The position numbers were made by a program, and so were the translations under genes. Under the pieces are notes generated by a model. It was not told where the DNA came from, did no database searches, and saw only the letters and a list, made by a program, of their open reading frames with translations. This document shows, one piece after another, positions 41,411-50,454 of a DNA stretch of 64,000 nt. This DNA is from Acidobacteriota bacterium (GTDB lineage Bacteria; Acidobacteriota; Terriglobia; Terriglobales; Acidobacteriaceae). Positions within the stretch are counted from its first letter, which is position 1. Every line of letters begins with the position of its first letter. The stretch lies in NCBI GenBank assembly GCA_018268915.1, contig JAFDVQ010000012.1, positions 1 through 64,000 of the forward strand, given 5' to 3'.

Positions 41411-41821
41411 GTGCTCGTTGATATTCTGGCGATCATCGTTGTAGGCGTTGCGTTGCTCTATCGTTTTGGCAAGCCCTATTTGGCGAGACGGCAAACACGG
41501 AACGTCGCGGATTGGCCGGTCACGGAGGCAACGATTCAATCTGGGAAAATGGAGCTTGTAGAGCGCATCGGCCACCTGAGAGGGAGGGTGCCGTTCTTCG
41601 AGTTTTCCTATTTGGTTCACGGTGAATATCACTCCGGCAGATTCGGGCTTCGGTTGGAGGAAGACCGAGGAACCAATCTCGTGAGAGAGTTGGTCGGTAC
41701 GAAGATCAATGTGAGTTACGATCCCAGGCACCCCAACATGTTCTGCGTTCCTGATGAATTGTCTGTCGATGGATTTCGAATCAAGACTGTGAGCGAGACT
41801 GAACTAACATCTGAGCACTAG
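41411..41821 (+). CDS. DUF3592-like membrane-anchored protein
   Basis: A 136-residue protein with one N-terminal membrane helix followed by a small beta-rich domain (WPVTEATIQSG ... FFEFSYLVHGEYHSGRFG ... INVSYDPRHPNMFCV), the DUF3592 pattern. The start is GTG at 41411, 3 bases after the hutU stop, so it is translated with hutU. Its function is unknown and it is not a usual hut gene. Confidence 0.65.
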   Translation: MLVDILAIIVVGVALLYRFGKPYLARRQTRNVADWPVTEATIQSGKMELVERIGHLRGRVPFFEFSYLVHGEYHSGRFGLRLEEDRGTNLVRELVGTKINVSYDPRHPNMFCVPDELSVDGFRIKTVSETELTSEH

Positions 41822-41839
41822 ACCGTTGTGGGATTCTAG

Positions 41840-43084
41840 ATGATCTTCGCCGTCGTAAATATCGGGCAACTTGTGACTGTTGGGGGGTCACCTCGGCCGC
41901 GTGTTGGGAAAGAACTCGGTGATCTCAAGATCATTGATGATGCTGCACTACTGATCGAAGATGGACGGATCGTCGAGGCGGGAGCTCACAAGCAAATTAA
42001 ACCGAAGATCCCGGCAAGGGCGGAAGTCATCGATGCCCAGGGCCGATGCGTGACACCCGGCTTTGTCGATGCGCACACGCATCTTGTGTTCGCGGGCAAT
42101 CGTGCTGCGGAGTTCGAGCAGCGGATTGCCGGAGCGACCTACCAGGAAATCGCCGCAGCAGGCGGAGGCATCCTGAAAACGGTGTCGCTGACGCGCGCGG
42201 CCACTGAGGACGAGCTGCTGGTCGCAGCAAGGCGGCACAGGGACTGGATGTTGCGCGGCGGCACCACGACACTCGAAGCCAAGTCGGGCTACGGACTCAA
42301 TCGCGAGACAGAATTGAAGATGTTGCGCGTGATCAAACGGCTGAATAAGGAAGGGCCAGCACGCATTGTGTCGACGCTGCTGGCCGCGCACACGGTCCCG
42401 CCAGAGTACAACGAACGCCGTTCAGACTACGTACGTTTCGTCGAGCAGGAATTGATTCCCGAGGTAGCAGCCGAGGGGCTAGCAGAGTATTGCGATGCGT
42501 TCTGCGATGACCACGCCTTCACGGTCGATGAAACGCGAACTGTCCTGAGTGCTGCGAAACAACACGGCCTGAAACTCCGGATTCATGCAGAGCAGTTCAG
42601 ATCCGGAACGGGCGCGGATCTTGCTGCAGAACTGGGCGCAGCAACAGCAGATCACCTGGAGACCGTAACGGAAGAGACACTTGAACACTTGAGAGCCGCT
42701 GGTGTGCAGCCGGTTCTACTGCCGGGGTCAGTTTTCGCGTTGAGCAGGAGACAGTATCCGCCGGCGCGAAAGATGGTGGAGGCAGGGCTCGCGATTGTGT
42801 TGGCGACGGACTTCAATCCGGGATCATCGCCGGTTCCTTCGATGCCTTTCATGCTGTCGCTGGCTTGCGTCGAGATGAGGCTGTCCCCAGCGGAGGCACT
42901 TACGGCCGCAACGATCAATGCGGCTTACAGCCTTGCATTGGGTGACCAGGTCGGGTCTCTTGAAGCAGGGAAGCGAGCGGATTTTCTGATCCACGAATTT
43001 ACGGACTACCGCGAGCTTGCTTACTTCATCGCGGCTCCTGCACGGCCAAGGGTCTTTGTTGCCGGGCGAGAAGTTACACTCTGA
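41840..43084 (+). CDS. hutI: Imidazolonepropionase HutI
   Basis: A 414-residue amidohydrolase of the usual length. The metal-binding HxH is in GFVDAHTHLVFAGNR, with further ligands in RIHAEQF, ADHLE and LATDFNPGSSP. It opens the ring of imidazolonepropionate to formiminoglutamate, which ftcD then uses. It ends 15 bases before the convergent permease gene. Confidence 0.95.
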   Translation: MIFAVVNIGQLVTVGGSPRPRVGKELGDLKIIDDAALLIEDGRIVEAGAHKQIKPKIPARAEVIDAQGRCVTPGFVDAHTHLVFAGNRAAEFEQRIAGATYQEIAAAGGGILKTVSLTRAATEDELLVAARRHRDWMLRGGTTTLEAKSGYGLNRETELKMLRVIKRLNKEGPARIVSTLLAAHTVPPEYNERRSDYVRFVEQELIPEVAAEGLAEYCDAFCDDHAFTVDETRTVLSAAKQHGLKLRIHAEQFRSGTGADLAAELGAATADHLETVTEETLEHLRAAGVQPVLLPGSVFALSRRQYPPARKMVEAGLAIVLATDFNPGSSPVPSMPFMLSLACVEMRLSPAEALTAATINAAYSLALGDQVGSLEAGKRADFLIHEFTDYRELAYFIAAPARPRVFVAGREVTL

Positions 43085-43099
43085 AATCCAGATCAGCGC

Positions 43100-44509
43100 T
43101 TATGCCGCCACAATAGCCTTCCGTGATCTGCGTCGCTCTGCCGTAAAGATCGCTATTCCCAATCCGAGCTGAACAAGTGTGGCTCCCACAACCTTGAATA
43201 CCGCGAGAGCCTTGTTGGGTTGATCTGCGCCTGGAAAGAGCGAGAGCGCGATGGTTGCCGACGTAGCAATGAAGCCGATACAGGCGAGAGTTATCGCGAC
43301 TGGCTTTTTACCGGGAACGCGGCGGATGTTAGAGCCGGCTGGTTCGTTCTGCAGCTTGATCATCGACGCGAAGAGCAGCAGGTAGGGGATGAAATAGCAG
43401 ACCACAGCCATGCTGACGAGCACGTCGTAGGCGCCGCGAACAGTTGTACCGGCCTGGCCAAGAATCGCGACGAGGATGCTGGCCGCTCCATAAACGGCGA
43501 TAGCTACCCAGGGTGTACGGTAGCGCGGATGAATGGAGCCGAAGACCGGCGGCAGATAGTGATCGATCCCTGCGACAAACGGCAGCCGCGATGTTGACGA
43601 CAGGTTTGCAGCAGTGGAGCCGACGGCGTTCAGTCCGACAAGCAGAGCGGTTGGAATAAGAACCCAGCCGAGGCCTAGTCGTTCGCTGAGCGTGTGCAGG
43701 CCGTTGACGAAACCTTGGAGTCCGCTGACAGCTCCGCTCGGCAGTGCGACTAGTAGAGCTGCGGTTCCGCCGACGTAGCCTGCAGTCACGACGATTCCGC
43801 CGACCAGGATTGCCCAGGGAATTGTCTTGCGGGGGTTTTGAATTTCATCGCCCATTGCGCTCGCGGCTTCGACGCCGCCGAAGGCAAAGAAGACCCCCGA
43901 CCAGAACACGGCGTTGTCGATGGAGAGATGGGGAGTGAGGCTTGCGGCTGTGATTGGAGTCGCGGAGCCGAACTTGTACCACGAAACGACGGCCATCATG
44001 ATGAGCAGCGTGAGCGGTACGAGGCTGCCGATTGAGCAAATGTTGTTAAGCCACTTGCCGGAGTCGACTCCGCGCACATTGAGCACAACAGTGACAGTGA
44101 GCCAGAATGCGGCGAAAGCCATGAAGTAAAGGGGACTGCTGCCCAGGCGATCAGCGCGGCTGCCGAACGGAATGAGCACAGACGCAGCGCCAAAATAGAG
44201 CACGCTCGCAAAGAAGGGCAGATTGCTCATCCAGTACATCCATGCCGCGATGAAGGCAGTGAAGTCGCCGAATGCGCAGCGGGTCCACACGTAGATCCCA
44301 CCCTCGTCAGGATGACGGGATGAGAGCTCCATCACACTTGCTGACAAGGGAATGAAGAAGCAAAAAAGTGCAGCAAGCCAGATGACGAGGATGCTGGGTC
44401 CCGCTGCAGCCGCGGTCGAAGTCCAGCGCACATTCAGAGCGACGACGACGTAGAAGAGCGCGAGGTCGCGGAAGCGGATGCCGCGCTTCAGTGCCGGACT
44501 GGCTGCCAT
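43100..44509 (-). CDS. APC-family amino acid permease
   Basis: A 469-residue inner-membrane transporter with about 12 helices. The first helix region (FYVVVALNVRWTSTAAAAGPS) and FGGVEAASAMGDEIQNPRKTIPWAI match APC-superfamily permeases. Next to hutUI it could import histidine or urocanate, but glutamate or another amino acid is equally possible. ATG at 44509 (MAASPALKR) is chosen over 44545. Confidence 0.8.
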   Translation of the reverse strand: MAASPALKRGIRFRDLALFYVVVALNVRWTSTAAAAGPSILVIWLAALFCFFIPLSASVMELSSRHPDEGGIYVWTRCAFGDFTAFIAAWMYWMSNLPFFASVLYFGAASVLIPFGSRADRLGSSPLYFMAFAAFWLTVTVVLNVRGVDSGKWLNNICSIGSLVPLTLLIMMAVVSWYKFGSATPITAASLTPHLSIDNAVFWSGVFFAFGGVEAASAMGDEIQNPRKTIPWAILVGGIVVTAGYVGGTAALLVALPSGAVSGLQGFVNGLHTLSERLGLGWVLIPTALLVGLNAVGSTAANLSSTSRLPFVAGIDHYLPPVFGSIHPRYRTPWVAIAVYGAASILVAILGQAGTTVRGAYDVLVSMAVVCYFIPYLLLFASMIKLQNEPAGSNIRRVPGKKPVAITLACIGFIATSATIALSLFPGADQPNKALAVFKVVGATLVQLGLGIAIFTAERRRSRKAIVAA

Positions 44510-44592
44510 GTGCGTCGCAGCATAACAGAGCGGCTGTAGGCGCACAAAAGGAAATCGGAGATGTATTCTTTCCGGGGTGAATAGGGACGATT

Positions 44593-46152
44593 ATGAGACG
44601 GCAGGTATTTAGTTTCGTCTTCTTCATTGTTGTATGCGCGTCGTTGGCAAAGGCGAAGACGCCAGTCGTGAGAACGCACTCGGGCGCTGTTTCGGGAGTT
44701 GCAACCAGCGACGGCGGGGTTGTCAGCTTCAAGGGCATCCGCTTCGCAGCTCCGCCTACCGGCAAGCTGAGGTGGAGCCCACCGGGATCAGTCGCTCCAT
44801 GGAAGGAGACGCTCAAGGCGGATCATTTCGGGGCTTCGTGCATACAGGGGCCGAACAACGAATTTCTGCCCTGGACGAAAGAGTTCATGTATGTGACTCC
44901 GGTCAGCGAGGACTGCCTGTTCCTCAACGTGTGGACTCCGAAGGTCTCGGCTGCGGCCAGGCTTCCCGTGCTGGTATACATCCATGGCGGAGCGTTTACG
45001 AGTGGGTCAGGCGATGTGCCGGTCTACGATGGTGAGGCGCTTGCGCGAACCGGAATGGTTATTGTCACGATCAACTACCGGCTCGGCGCGCTTGGATTCT
45101 TCGCGCATCCGTCTCTAACGGCGGAATCTCAGCATCACAGCTCGGGGAATTACGGCCTGCTCGATCAGATTGCTGCGCTGCGGTGGGTCAAGGAAAACAT
45201 CAGCGGATTTGGCGGCGATGCGGCTCGAGTCACGATTGCGGGACAGTCCGCGGGTGCGATGAGCGTGGCAGACCTGCTGGCGGCGCCGCTCGCGAAGGGG
45301 CTGTTTAGTGGAGCAATCGCGGACAGCGGCATCGGCGGCCGCGGAGTGCCCATGCAATCGCTTGCCGAGGCAGAGAAGGCGGGAGAAGCATTTGCGAGCG
45401 CAAAGAAAGCAACGTCGATAGCGCAACTTCGAGCGCTGCCCGCAAGCGAGTTTGCCAAGCCTGCCGGAAGGTTTTCACCGATAGTCGACGGATGGGTGGT
45501 GCCGGAGAATGCGGTCACAGCGACCGAGAAGAAAGACGGCGGAAATGATGTTCCAGTGATCACGGGTTTTCAGGCAAATGACGCCGCGCTGGGCGGACCT
45601 CGCTCCAATTCAGCCGAGGAATTTCGAAACCGGGCTACGAAAGTCTATGGGCCGATGGCTGATGAGTTTCTGAAGCTCTATCCCGCCGGGTCGGATGAAG
45701 AGGCGCATAAGTCAGGCGTCGACAGCGGCCGCGATCGTCTCAAGGCAGGGATGTATCTGTGGGCGAGCAAGCATGCGGAGACGCACAAGTCGCCGGTGTA
45801 CATTTACTACTTCGATCGCGCAGTGCCGTGGCCGGCGCATCCCGAGTTCGGCGCGTTCCATTCAGGCGAACTGCCATATACCTTCGGAAACTTGGCGATC
45901 TTCGACCGGCCCTGGGAGCCGGTTGACCGAAAAATCGCGAAGATGATGATGACCTACTGGAAGGACTTCGCGACTTCCGGCGGCCCCAATGACGCACTCG
46001 TCCCGACCTGGGACCCGGTCGATCCTTCCAAGCCAATCCTGATGCGGCTTGGAGCCGATAGTGGACCGATCCCGGTTGCAGACCCGTCGAAGCTGGATTT
46101 CTGGAGGCGATACTTCGAGTCCCCACAGAGCAAGGATGCTGGGCCGTTTTGA
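44593..46152 (+). CDS. Exported carboxylesterase, type B
   Basis: A 519-residue protein with a signal peptide (residues 1-22). The family pattern is clear: FKGIRFAAPPTGKLRW, SEDCLFLNVWTP, the oxyanion-hole region VYIHGGAFTSGSG and the nucleophile elbow IAGQSAGAMS. A later HSGELPYTFGN segment carries the catalytic His. It hydrolyses carboxylic esters outside the cytoplasm; the substrate is unknown. A second gene of this family begins at 63219. Confidence 0.88.
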   Translation: MRRQVFSFVFFIVVCASLAKAKTPVVRTHSGAVSGVATSDGGVVSFKGIRFAAPPTGKLRWSPPGSVAPWKETLKADHFGASCIQGPNNEFLPWTKEFMYVTPVSEDCLFLNVWTPKVSAAARLPVLVYIHGGAFTSGSGDVPVYDGEALARTGMVIVTINYRLGALGFFAHPSLTAESQHHSSGNYGLLDQIAALRWVKENISGFGGDAARVTIAGQSAGAMSVADLLAAPLAKGLFSGAIADSGIGGRGVPMQSLAEAEKAGEAFASAKKATSIAQLRALPASEFAKPAGRFSPIVDGWVVPENAVTATEKKDGGNDVPVITGFQANDAALGGPRSNSAEEFRNRATKVYGPMADEFLKLYPAGSDEEAHKSGVDSGRDRLKAGMYLWASKHAETHKSPVYIYYFDRAVPWPAHPEFGAFHSGELPYTFGNLAIFDRPWEPVDRKIAKMMMTYWKDFATSGGPNDALVPTWDPVDPSKPILMRLGADSGPIPVADPSKLDFWRRYFESPQSKDAGPF

Positions 46153-46231
46153 GGGCAGAATCGTGTTGAATGAGGCTTAATGTTCCGTACAGTTTCTGCT
46201 TAGGTATATTTCATGGCATCCGGCAGCGAGG

Positions 46232-47839
46232 TTATTTCGCACCCAGGTCTTTGAGAACCGCCATGGCGGCATTGCGACCGTTGATGCCGATGACGGAGCC
46301 GCCGGGGTGAGTGCAGGCGCCGCAAAGGTACATGCCTTTCATCGGAGTGCGGGCGGTGAGGCGCTTGTCCCACATATAGGCAGGGAGGCACTCGCCCTGG
46401 AAGATGTGCCCGCCGGTGAGACCGACTTTCTGCTCGATGTCTGGAGGTCCGAGGACCTGTGCGTCGATAACGGCGGTATCTGTGATGCCGTCGCCGATGT
46501 TGCTGCAGAAGCGGGCGAGTGACTTCATCGCCAGGGCTCGAACTTCATCGCGACAGGTATCCCATGATCCTTGCTTGAACTTGTAGGGAACGTATTGCGC
46601 GAAGACGCTCATGGTGTGCTCGCCTTGGGGGACGACGGAGGAGTCATGGACGCTCTGGAAGTAGAGCTCGCACCAGAGATGTTCGGGAAGCTCGCCGCGG
46701 CGGGCGGCAGCATAGCCGGCTTTCCACTCTTCCTTGGTCAGCGGGGTGTTGATCTGTCCGTAGTGGTGGGCCTCGTTTGCTCCGGGGCGCGCAGTGAAGT
46801 TTGGGAGCTCACGAAGGTGGACGTTGAGTTTGACAGTGCAGCCTTCGATGGGAATCTCTTCGATGCGCTGCTTCCACGCGGCGTCGGCTGATTTGCCGAG
46901 CATTGTAAGGGTGCGGCGCGGATCGGCGTTGGAGATGACAATCGGAGCAGAGATACGGTCGCCGCCGTCGAGGATGACGCCTTCGCCGGGAATGATCTGG
47001 GCGACGGGAACACCAGAGACGACAGTGGCGCTGGCTTCGCGCGCGGCATCACAAAAATAGAAGGAGACCATGCCCATGCCGCCTTTGACGTATCCCCACA
47101 TACCGGGCATGCCGCCGAGGCGGCCCGAGGAGTGGTGAAAGCGGATGGAGGCGGTGCCTGGGTCGAAAGGACTGGCGTTTGTTCCGATGACGCCCTGGCC
47201 GAGCATGGCGATCTGGAGGCGCTCGTCGGCGAGGTAGTGCTCGACCATTTCAGCCATCGACCAGTCGAAGAGTACTGAAAGGGCTTCAGCGTCGTGGCCG
47301 AGTCGCTCTTCGATCTCCGCCCGGGTTGGTGCTTCGCCGATCCAGAGATCGCCTTTGCCTGCGGGGCGGAGCGCCTCTCGGAGGCGGCGAATGACTGCGC
47401 ACATAGCGTCCCAGCCTTCGACGTCGTCTGGCGCGAGTTTGCGCACGGCTTCAGAGCAGCGTTCGTCGTCGTCCCAAAGCTGAACGCTGGAACCGTCGAG
47501 GAAGGGAACGAAGAGGCCGTTAACGGCAGGTGTCCACTGGAAGCCACGGCGCGGAAGCTCAAGCTCTTCGACGACGAGGGGATGCAGCAGGCCGGCGAGG
47601 TAGGCGCAAGGGGACATGCGAACGCCTGGAAAGGGTTCCTCGATGGTACATGCGCCACCGACGCGCGGGCGGCTCTCGATGACGAGAACGCGCTGGCCGG
47701 CGCGAGCGAGATAGGCAGCGCAAGCGAGCCCATTGTGGCCGGCGCCAACGATGATGGCGTCCCATGATTTAGACGCGAGTGCCCGGATCGGGATCGGCAG
47801 GCCGATTTCGCCGAGAACAGAGGCTGTGGGTGATTCCAT
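46232..47839 (-). CDS. FAD-dependent phytoene dehydrogenase-like oxidoreductase
   Basis: A 535-residue protein. Near residue 30 is the FAD-binding GAGHNGLACAAYLARAG motif, followed by VIESRPRVGGACTIEE; near the end is GMYLCGACTHPGGSVIGING. This is the phytoene-desaturase-like or PYROXD2-like group of NAD(P)/FAD oxidoreductases. No carotenoid genes are adjacent, so a carotenoid role is not implied. It appears to be transcribed alone. Confidence 0.8.
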   Translation of the reverse strand: MESPTASVLGEIGLPIPIRALASKSWDAIIVGAGHNGLACAAYLARAGQRVLVIESRPRVGGACTIEEPFPGVRMSPCAYLAGLLHPLVVEELELPRRGFQWTPAVNGLFVPFLDGSSVQLWDDDERCSEAVRKLAPDDVEGWDAMCAVIRRLREALRPAGKGDLWIGEAPTRAEIEERLGHDAEALSVLFDWSMAEMVEHYLADERLQIAMLGQGVIGTNASPFDPGTASIRFHHSSGRLGGMPGMWGYVKGGMGMVSFYFCDAAREASATVVSGVPVAQIIPGEGVILDGGDRISAPIVISNADPRRTLTMLGKSADAAWKQRIEEIPIEGCTVKLNVHLRELPNFTARPGANEAHHYGQINTPLTKEEWKAGYAAARRGELPEHLWCELYFQSVHDSSVVPQGEHTMSVFAQYVPYKFKQGSWDTCRDEVRALAMKSLARFCSNIGDGITDTAVIDAQVLGPPDIEQKVGLTGGHIFQGECLPAYMWDKRLTARTPMKGMYLCGACTHPGGSVIGINGRNAAMAVLKDLGAK

Positions 47840-48230
47840 GCAAGGACGAGGTTAACACTCTGCTGAACGAGTCGCCTGGATGGCCCAGCAGTGTGATCCC
47901 GGCGAGGTCCATCGAGGCTTTTTTCGGTGGTGTCAAATGCGGCTGCCGGCGGTTGTAGAGGAGGGAAGTGGAAGAAAGGCTAGGTGTTAGAACAGACTTT
48001 CTGGCTCATCTTTGTATTAAGTCTTTCATTTTGTGTGGTCTGAGGTGCTAAATTGACCAGATGTTTCTGCTGTGAAAACGATTAACTTTTCGCGTTCTAG
48101 CTATTGATTTTTATAGGAAATCTACCTAAAATAGAACCATAGAGTCGCCTCAGGGCCGCATGGATCCCCACGAGTGAGTCCGAGGTAGTTGGAAAGCAAT
48201 CCCACTCCTTTCTGAGGAACAAAAAACAGC
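47840..48230. other. 391-base intergenic region with AT-rich half and strong promoter
   Basis: The left part (47840-47990) shows nothing. From 48000 to 48135 the sequence is markedly AT-rich against the window and holds the promoter of the 75-residue protein. The transcribed leader would be about 90 bases. Confidence 0.55.
48104..48132 (+). promoter_or_regulatory. Sigma-70-like promoter of the 75-residue protein gene
   Basis: TTGATT (48104-48109) and TAAAAT (48127-48132) with a 17-base spacer, one of the best consensus matches in the window. Transcription would begin near 48139, leaving a leader of about 90 bases with GAGGAA before the ATG. Confidence 0.7.
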
Positions 48231-48458
48231 ATGGCAAAGCGTAGAGGAAATCCGAACTGGGGCAAGCCTGAGCCCATCGGCCCAGTTGTACCCACCGTGA
48301 CCTCCTTCGAACAGATCGTCAAGGAGTTCAAGTTGACCCCGGATCAGTACATCCGGTCCACCCGTCTTCGTGAGTGGGCCCGCCGGAACAAAAACTCCAA
48401 GTACATACCCGAGGCGCTCCTGGAAGCATGGGGCTTTGAGATCGAATCTACGTTGTAG
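48231..48458 (+). CDS. Small basic protein of unknown function
   Basis: A 75-residue protein with a very basic start (MAKRRGNPNWGKPEPIG) and a helical rest, including FEQIVKEFKLTPDQYIRS and REWARRNKNSKYIPEALLEAWGFE. It has no signal peptide or Cys. The string of basic residues could bind nucleic acid. A strong promoter, a 90-base leader and its own terminator mark it as a genuine, probably well-expressed gene. I do not recognise a named family. Confidence 0.7.
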   Translation: MAKRRGNPNWGKPEPIGPVVPTVTSFEQIVKEFKLTPDQYIRSTRLREWARRNKNSKYIPEALLEAWGFEIESTL

Positions 48459-48483
48459 ATCTCTGGTTCAACCTCTGTCAACG

Positions 48484-48509
48484 AAACGCCGCCTTCGGGC
48501 GGCGTTTTT
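48484..48509 (+). terminator. Rho-independent terminator
   Basis: AAACGCCGCC (48484-48493), loop TTCG, GGCGGCGTTT (48498-48507), then TT. A perfect 10-bp stem with a UUCG loop, 25 bases after the small basic protein. Confidence 0.92.
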
Positions 48510-48572
48510 GTCGCCCGGAAGTAACGGTCTTTGCCGAGGCGCTTGCAATCGGAGAGAATGAGAGTTGATCCC

Positions 48573-49859
48573 ATGCCAGAGAGCCAGCGAACATTCGAGC
48601 CGCCCTTCATTGATGTCCCCGGAGCCATTGCTGAAATTCAAGCTGGCCGCATGGTCGTCGTGGTCGACGACGAGGATCGCGAAAACGAGGGAGACCTGAC
48701 GCTCGCCGCCGAGCATGTAACGCCGGAGGCCATCAACTTTATGGCCCGATACGGCCGCGGGCTGATCTGCCTTACGCTGACCGAAGAGCGGGCCGACTAC
48801 CTTCGGCTATTTCCGATGACCCAGCAGAATTCGTCGCGCTTTGGAACGGCGTTCACAGAGACCATTGAAGCACGCGAGGGAGTCACGACTGGAATTTCGG
48901 CGGCGGACCGGGCTCACACCATCCGGACGGCTATTGACGCGAAATCGACCGCTGCCGACCTGGCGCGGCCGGGGCACATTTTTCCGCTGCGCGCGCGGCA
49001 GGGCGGCGTGCTGGTTCGGGCTGGACAGACGGAGGCTTCCGTCGATCTGGCAAGGTTGGCCGGCCTGAATCCTTCGGGCGTGATTTGCGAGGTGATGCGC
49101 GACGACGGCGAGATGGCGCGAGTTCCGGATCTGATTCCGTTCTCAGTTGAACATAAGCTGCGGATCCTCACGGTCGCGGAGCTGATTCGTTACCGTCTTC
49201 GTAACGAGCGCTATATCGTACGCTCCGGCGAGACGAGGATTCAGACGAAATACGGCGAGTTCCGCATGATCGCTTACGAGAGCGAAGTGAACGGCGGCGA
49301 GAGCCACATTGCGCTGGTGCGCGGCGATCTTTGTCCCAGCTGTCCGGCATGCACGGAGGGTTCCGCGAATGTGCCGGGTGATTCGCGAACCAATCGTTCT
49401 CCGTGTTCTCACGCGGTTCTGGTAAGAGTGCACACCCGCTGCACGGCTGGGGATATTTTTGCGGCAGACTGCAGGTGCCGCGAGGTGCTGGACCAGTCGA
49501 TGCGGATGATTGCTGAAGAGGGTTGCGGCGCAATTCTGTATCTGCACAACACATCGCGGGGATTCGATATCGACAAGCAGCCTGTGGCCGGCTCGGCCTT
49601 CGAGATTGCGGGGGCTGTGGCTGTTCCAGAAAATCGGCTTGTTCTTCATCAGGAGCTGCGGACACGCGAAGGTTCGCAGGCGCGGACTGGGCGGATTCTT
49701 CGAGCGATCGGGCTGGGTGGGCAGATTCTGTCGGATCTTGGTATTCAGCGGATCCGATTGTTGTCGAATACACCGATGCACATTCCGGCGCTGGAAGGAT
49801 TCGGGCTGGAGATCGTGGAGCAGGTACCGATTCCGGTGGAAGAGTGCAGCCGGGTTTAA
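48573..49859 (+). CDS. Divergent RibBA-like protein
   Basis: A 428-residue protein with a DHBP-synthase (RibB) domain (about 10-215; DDEDRENEGDL intact) and a GTP cyclohydrolase II-like (RibA) domain (about 220-425). Two changes stand out. The RibB metal-ligand His of the GHTEA motif is Gln here (RAGQTEASVDLARLAG). The RibA domain has a Cys-rich insert (CPSCPACTEG ... SPCSH) before the zinc-binding Cys set, which is one residue shorter than usual (CTAGDIFAADCRC), and the catalytic EGRGIGL region reads NTSRGFDID. Either domain may be inactive or changed. ATG at 48573 is preferred over 48558 by spacing from GAGAG. It is followed by pnuC and nadR, 7 bases apart or overlapping. The cell's normal riboflavin enzymes are probably elsewhere. 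Confidence 0.75.
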   Translation: MPESQRTFEPPFIDVPGAIAEIQAGRMVVVVDDEDRENEGDLTLAAEHVTPEAINFMARYGRGLICLTLTEERADYLRLFPMTQQNSSRFGTAFTETIEAREGVTTGISAADRAHTIRTAIDAKSTAADLARPGHIFPLRARQGGVLVRAGQTEASVDLARLAGLNPSGVICEVMRDDGEMARVPDLIPFSVEHKLRILTVAELIRYRLRNERYIVRSGETRIQTKYGEFRMIAYESEVNGGESHIALVRGDLCPSCPACTEGSANVPGDSRTNRSPCSHAVLVRVHTRCTAGDIFAADCRCREVLDQSMRMIAEEGCGAILYLHNTSRGFDIDKQPVAGSAFEIAGAVAVPENRLVLHQELRTREGSQARTGRILRAIGLGGQILSDLGIQRIRLLSNTPMHIPALEGFGLEIVEQVPIPVEECSRV

Positions 49860-49866
49860 AGAAAAG

Positions 49867-50454
49867 ATGAGCTGGATCGAGATCCTGGGGTTCATAACCG
49901 GCGCGGTGTCGGTGATCCTTGCCGTAAGGGAGAACGCCTGGAACTGGATCGTTGGCATTGCGAACAACATTTTCTTTTTTGTGCTTTTCTGGCACACGAA
50001 GCTTTACGCTGACGCGTTACTTCAGATCGTCTACGCTGGCATTTCCGTCTACGGCTGGTGGCACTGGGTCAGGGGAGGAAAAGGAAATTCTGCGCTCCCG
50101 ATCTCGCGAATTCAGTGGCAAACAGCATTGTCCCTTCTTCTCGTTACGGGATTGTCTACAGCACTGATGACATACCTACTCGGAGCGTTCACCGACAGCA
50201 AGGTACCATTCTGGGACGGCCTGACCACCGCACTGAGTCTCACCGCCCAGTTCATGTTGAGCCGCAAGCTACTCGAGAACTGGTGGGTATGGATGACTGC
50301 AGACGTTGTCTACGTTCTGCTCTACTGGTACAAGGCGCTCTATCTGACAGGAATTCTCTATGCAGGGTTCTTTGCGCTGTGTGTATTGGGCTTTATTGGT
50401 TGGCGTAGGACGGTCCGTTCAGCTGTCCTTGAAAGAGCAGTAGTGCAGGGATGA
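49867..50454 (+). CDS. pnuC: Nicotinamide riboside transporter PnuC
   Basis: A 195-residue inner-membrane protein with seven helices. The substrate-binding WNWIVGIANN near residue 25 matches the WNXW motif for nicotinamide riboside in PnuC. It mediates facilitated diffusion of nicotinamide riboside. It starts 7 bases after the RibBA-like gene, and its stop overlaps the nadR start by 4 bases (ATGA). NadR would trap the substrate by phosphorylation, so the pair forms a salvage route for NAD. Confidence 0.9.
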   Translation: MSWIEILGFITGAVSVILAVRENAWNWIVGIANNIFFFVLFWHTKLYADALLQIVYAGISVYGWWHWVRGGKGNSALPISRIQWQTALSLLLVTGLSTALMTYLLGAFTDSKVPFWDGLTTALSLTAQFMLSRKLLENWWVWMTADVVYVLLYWYKALYLTGILYAGFFALCVLGFIGWRRTVRSAVLERAVVQG

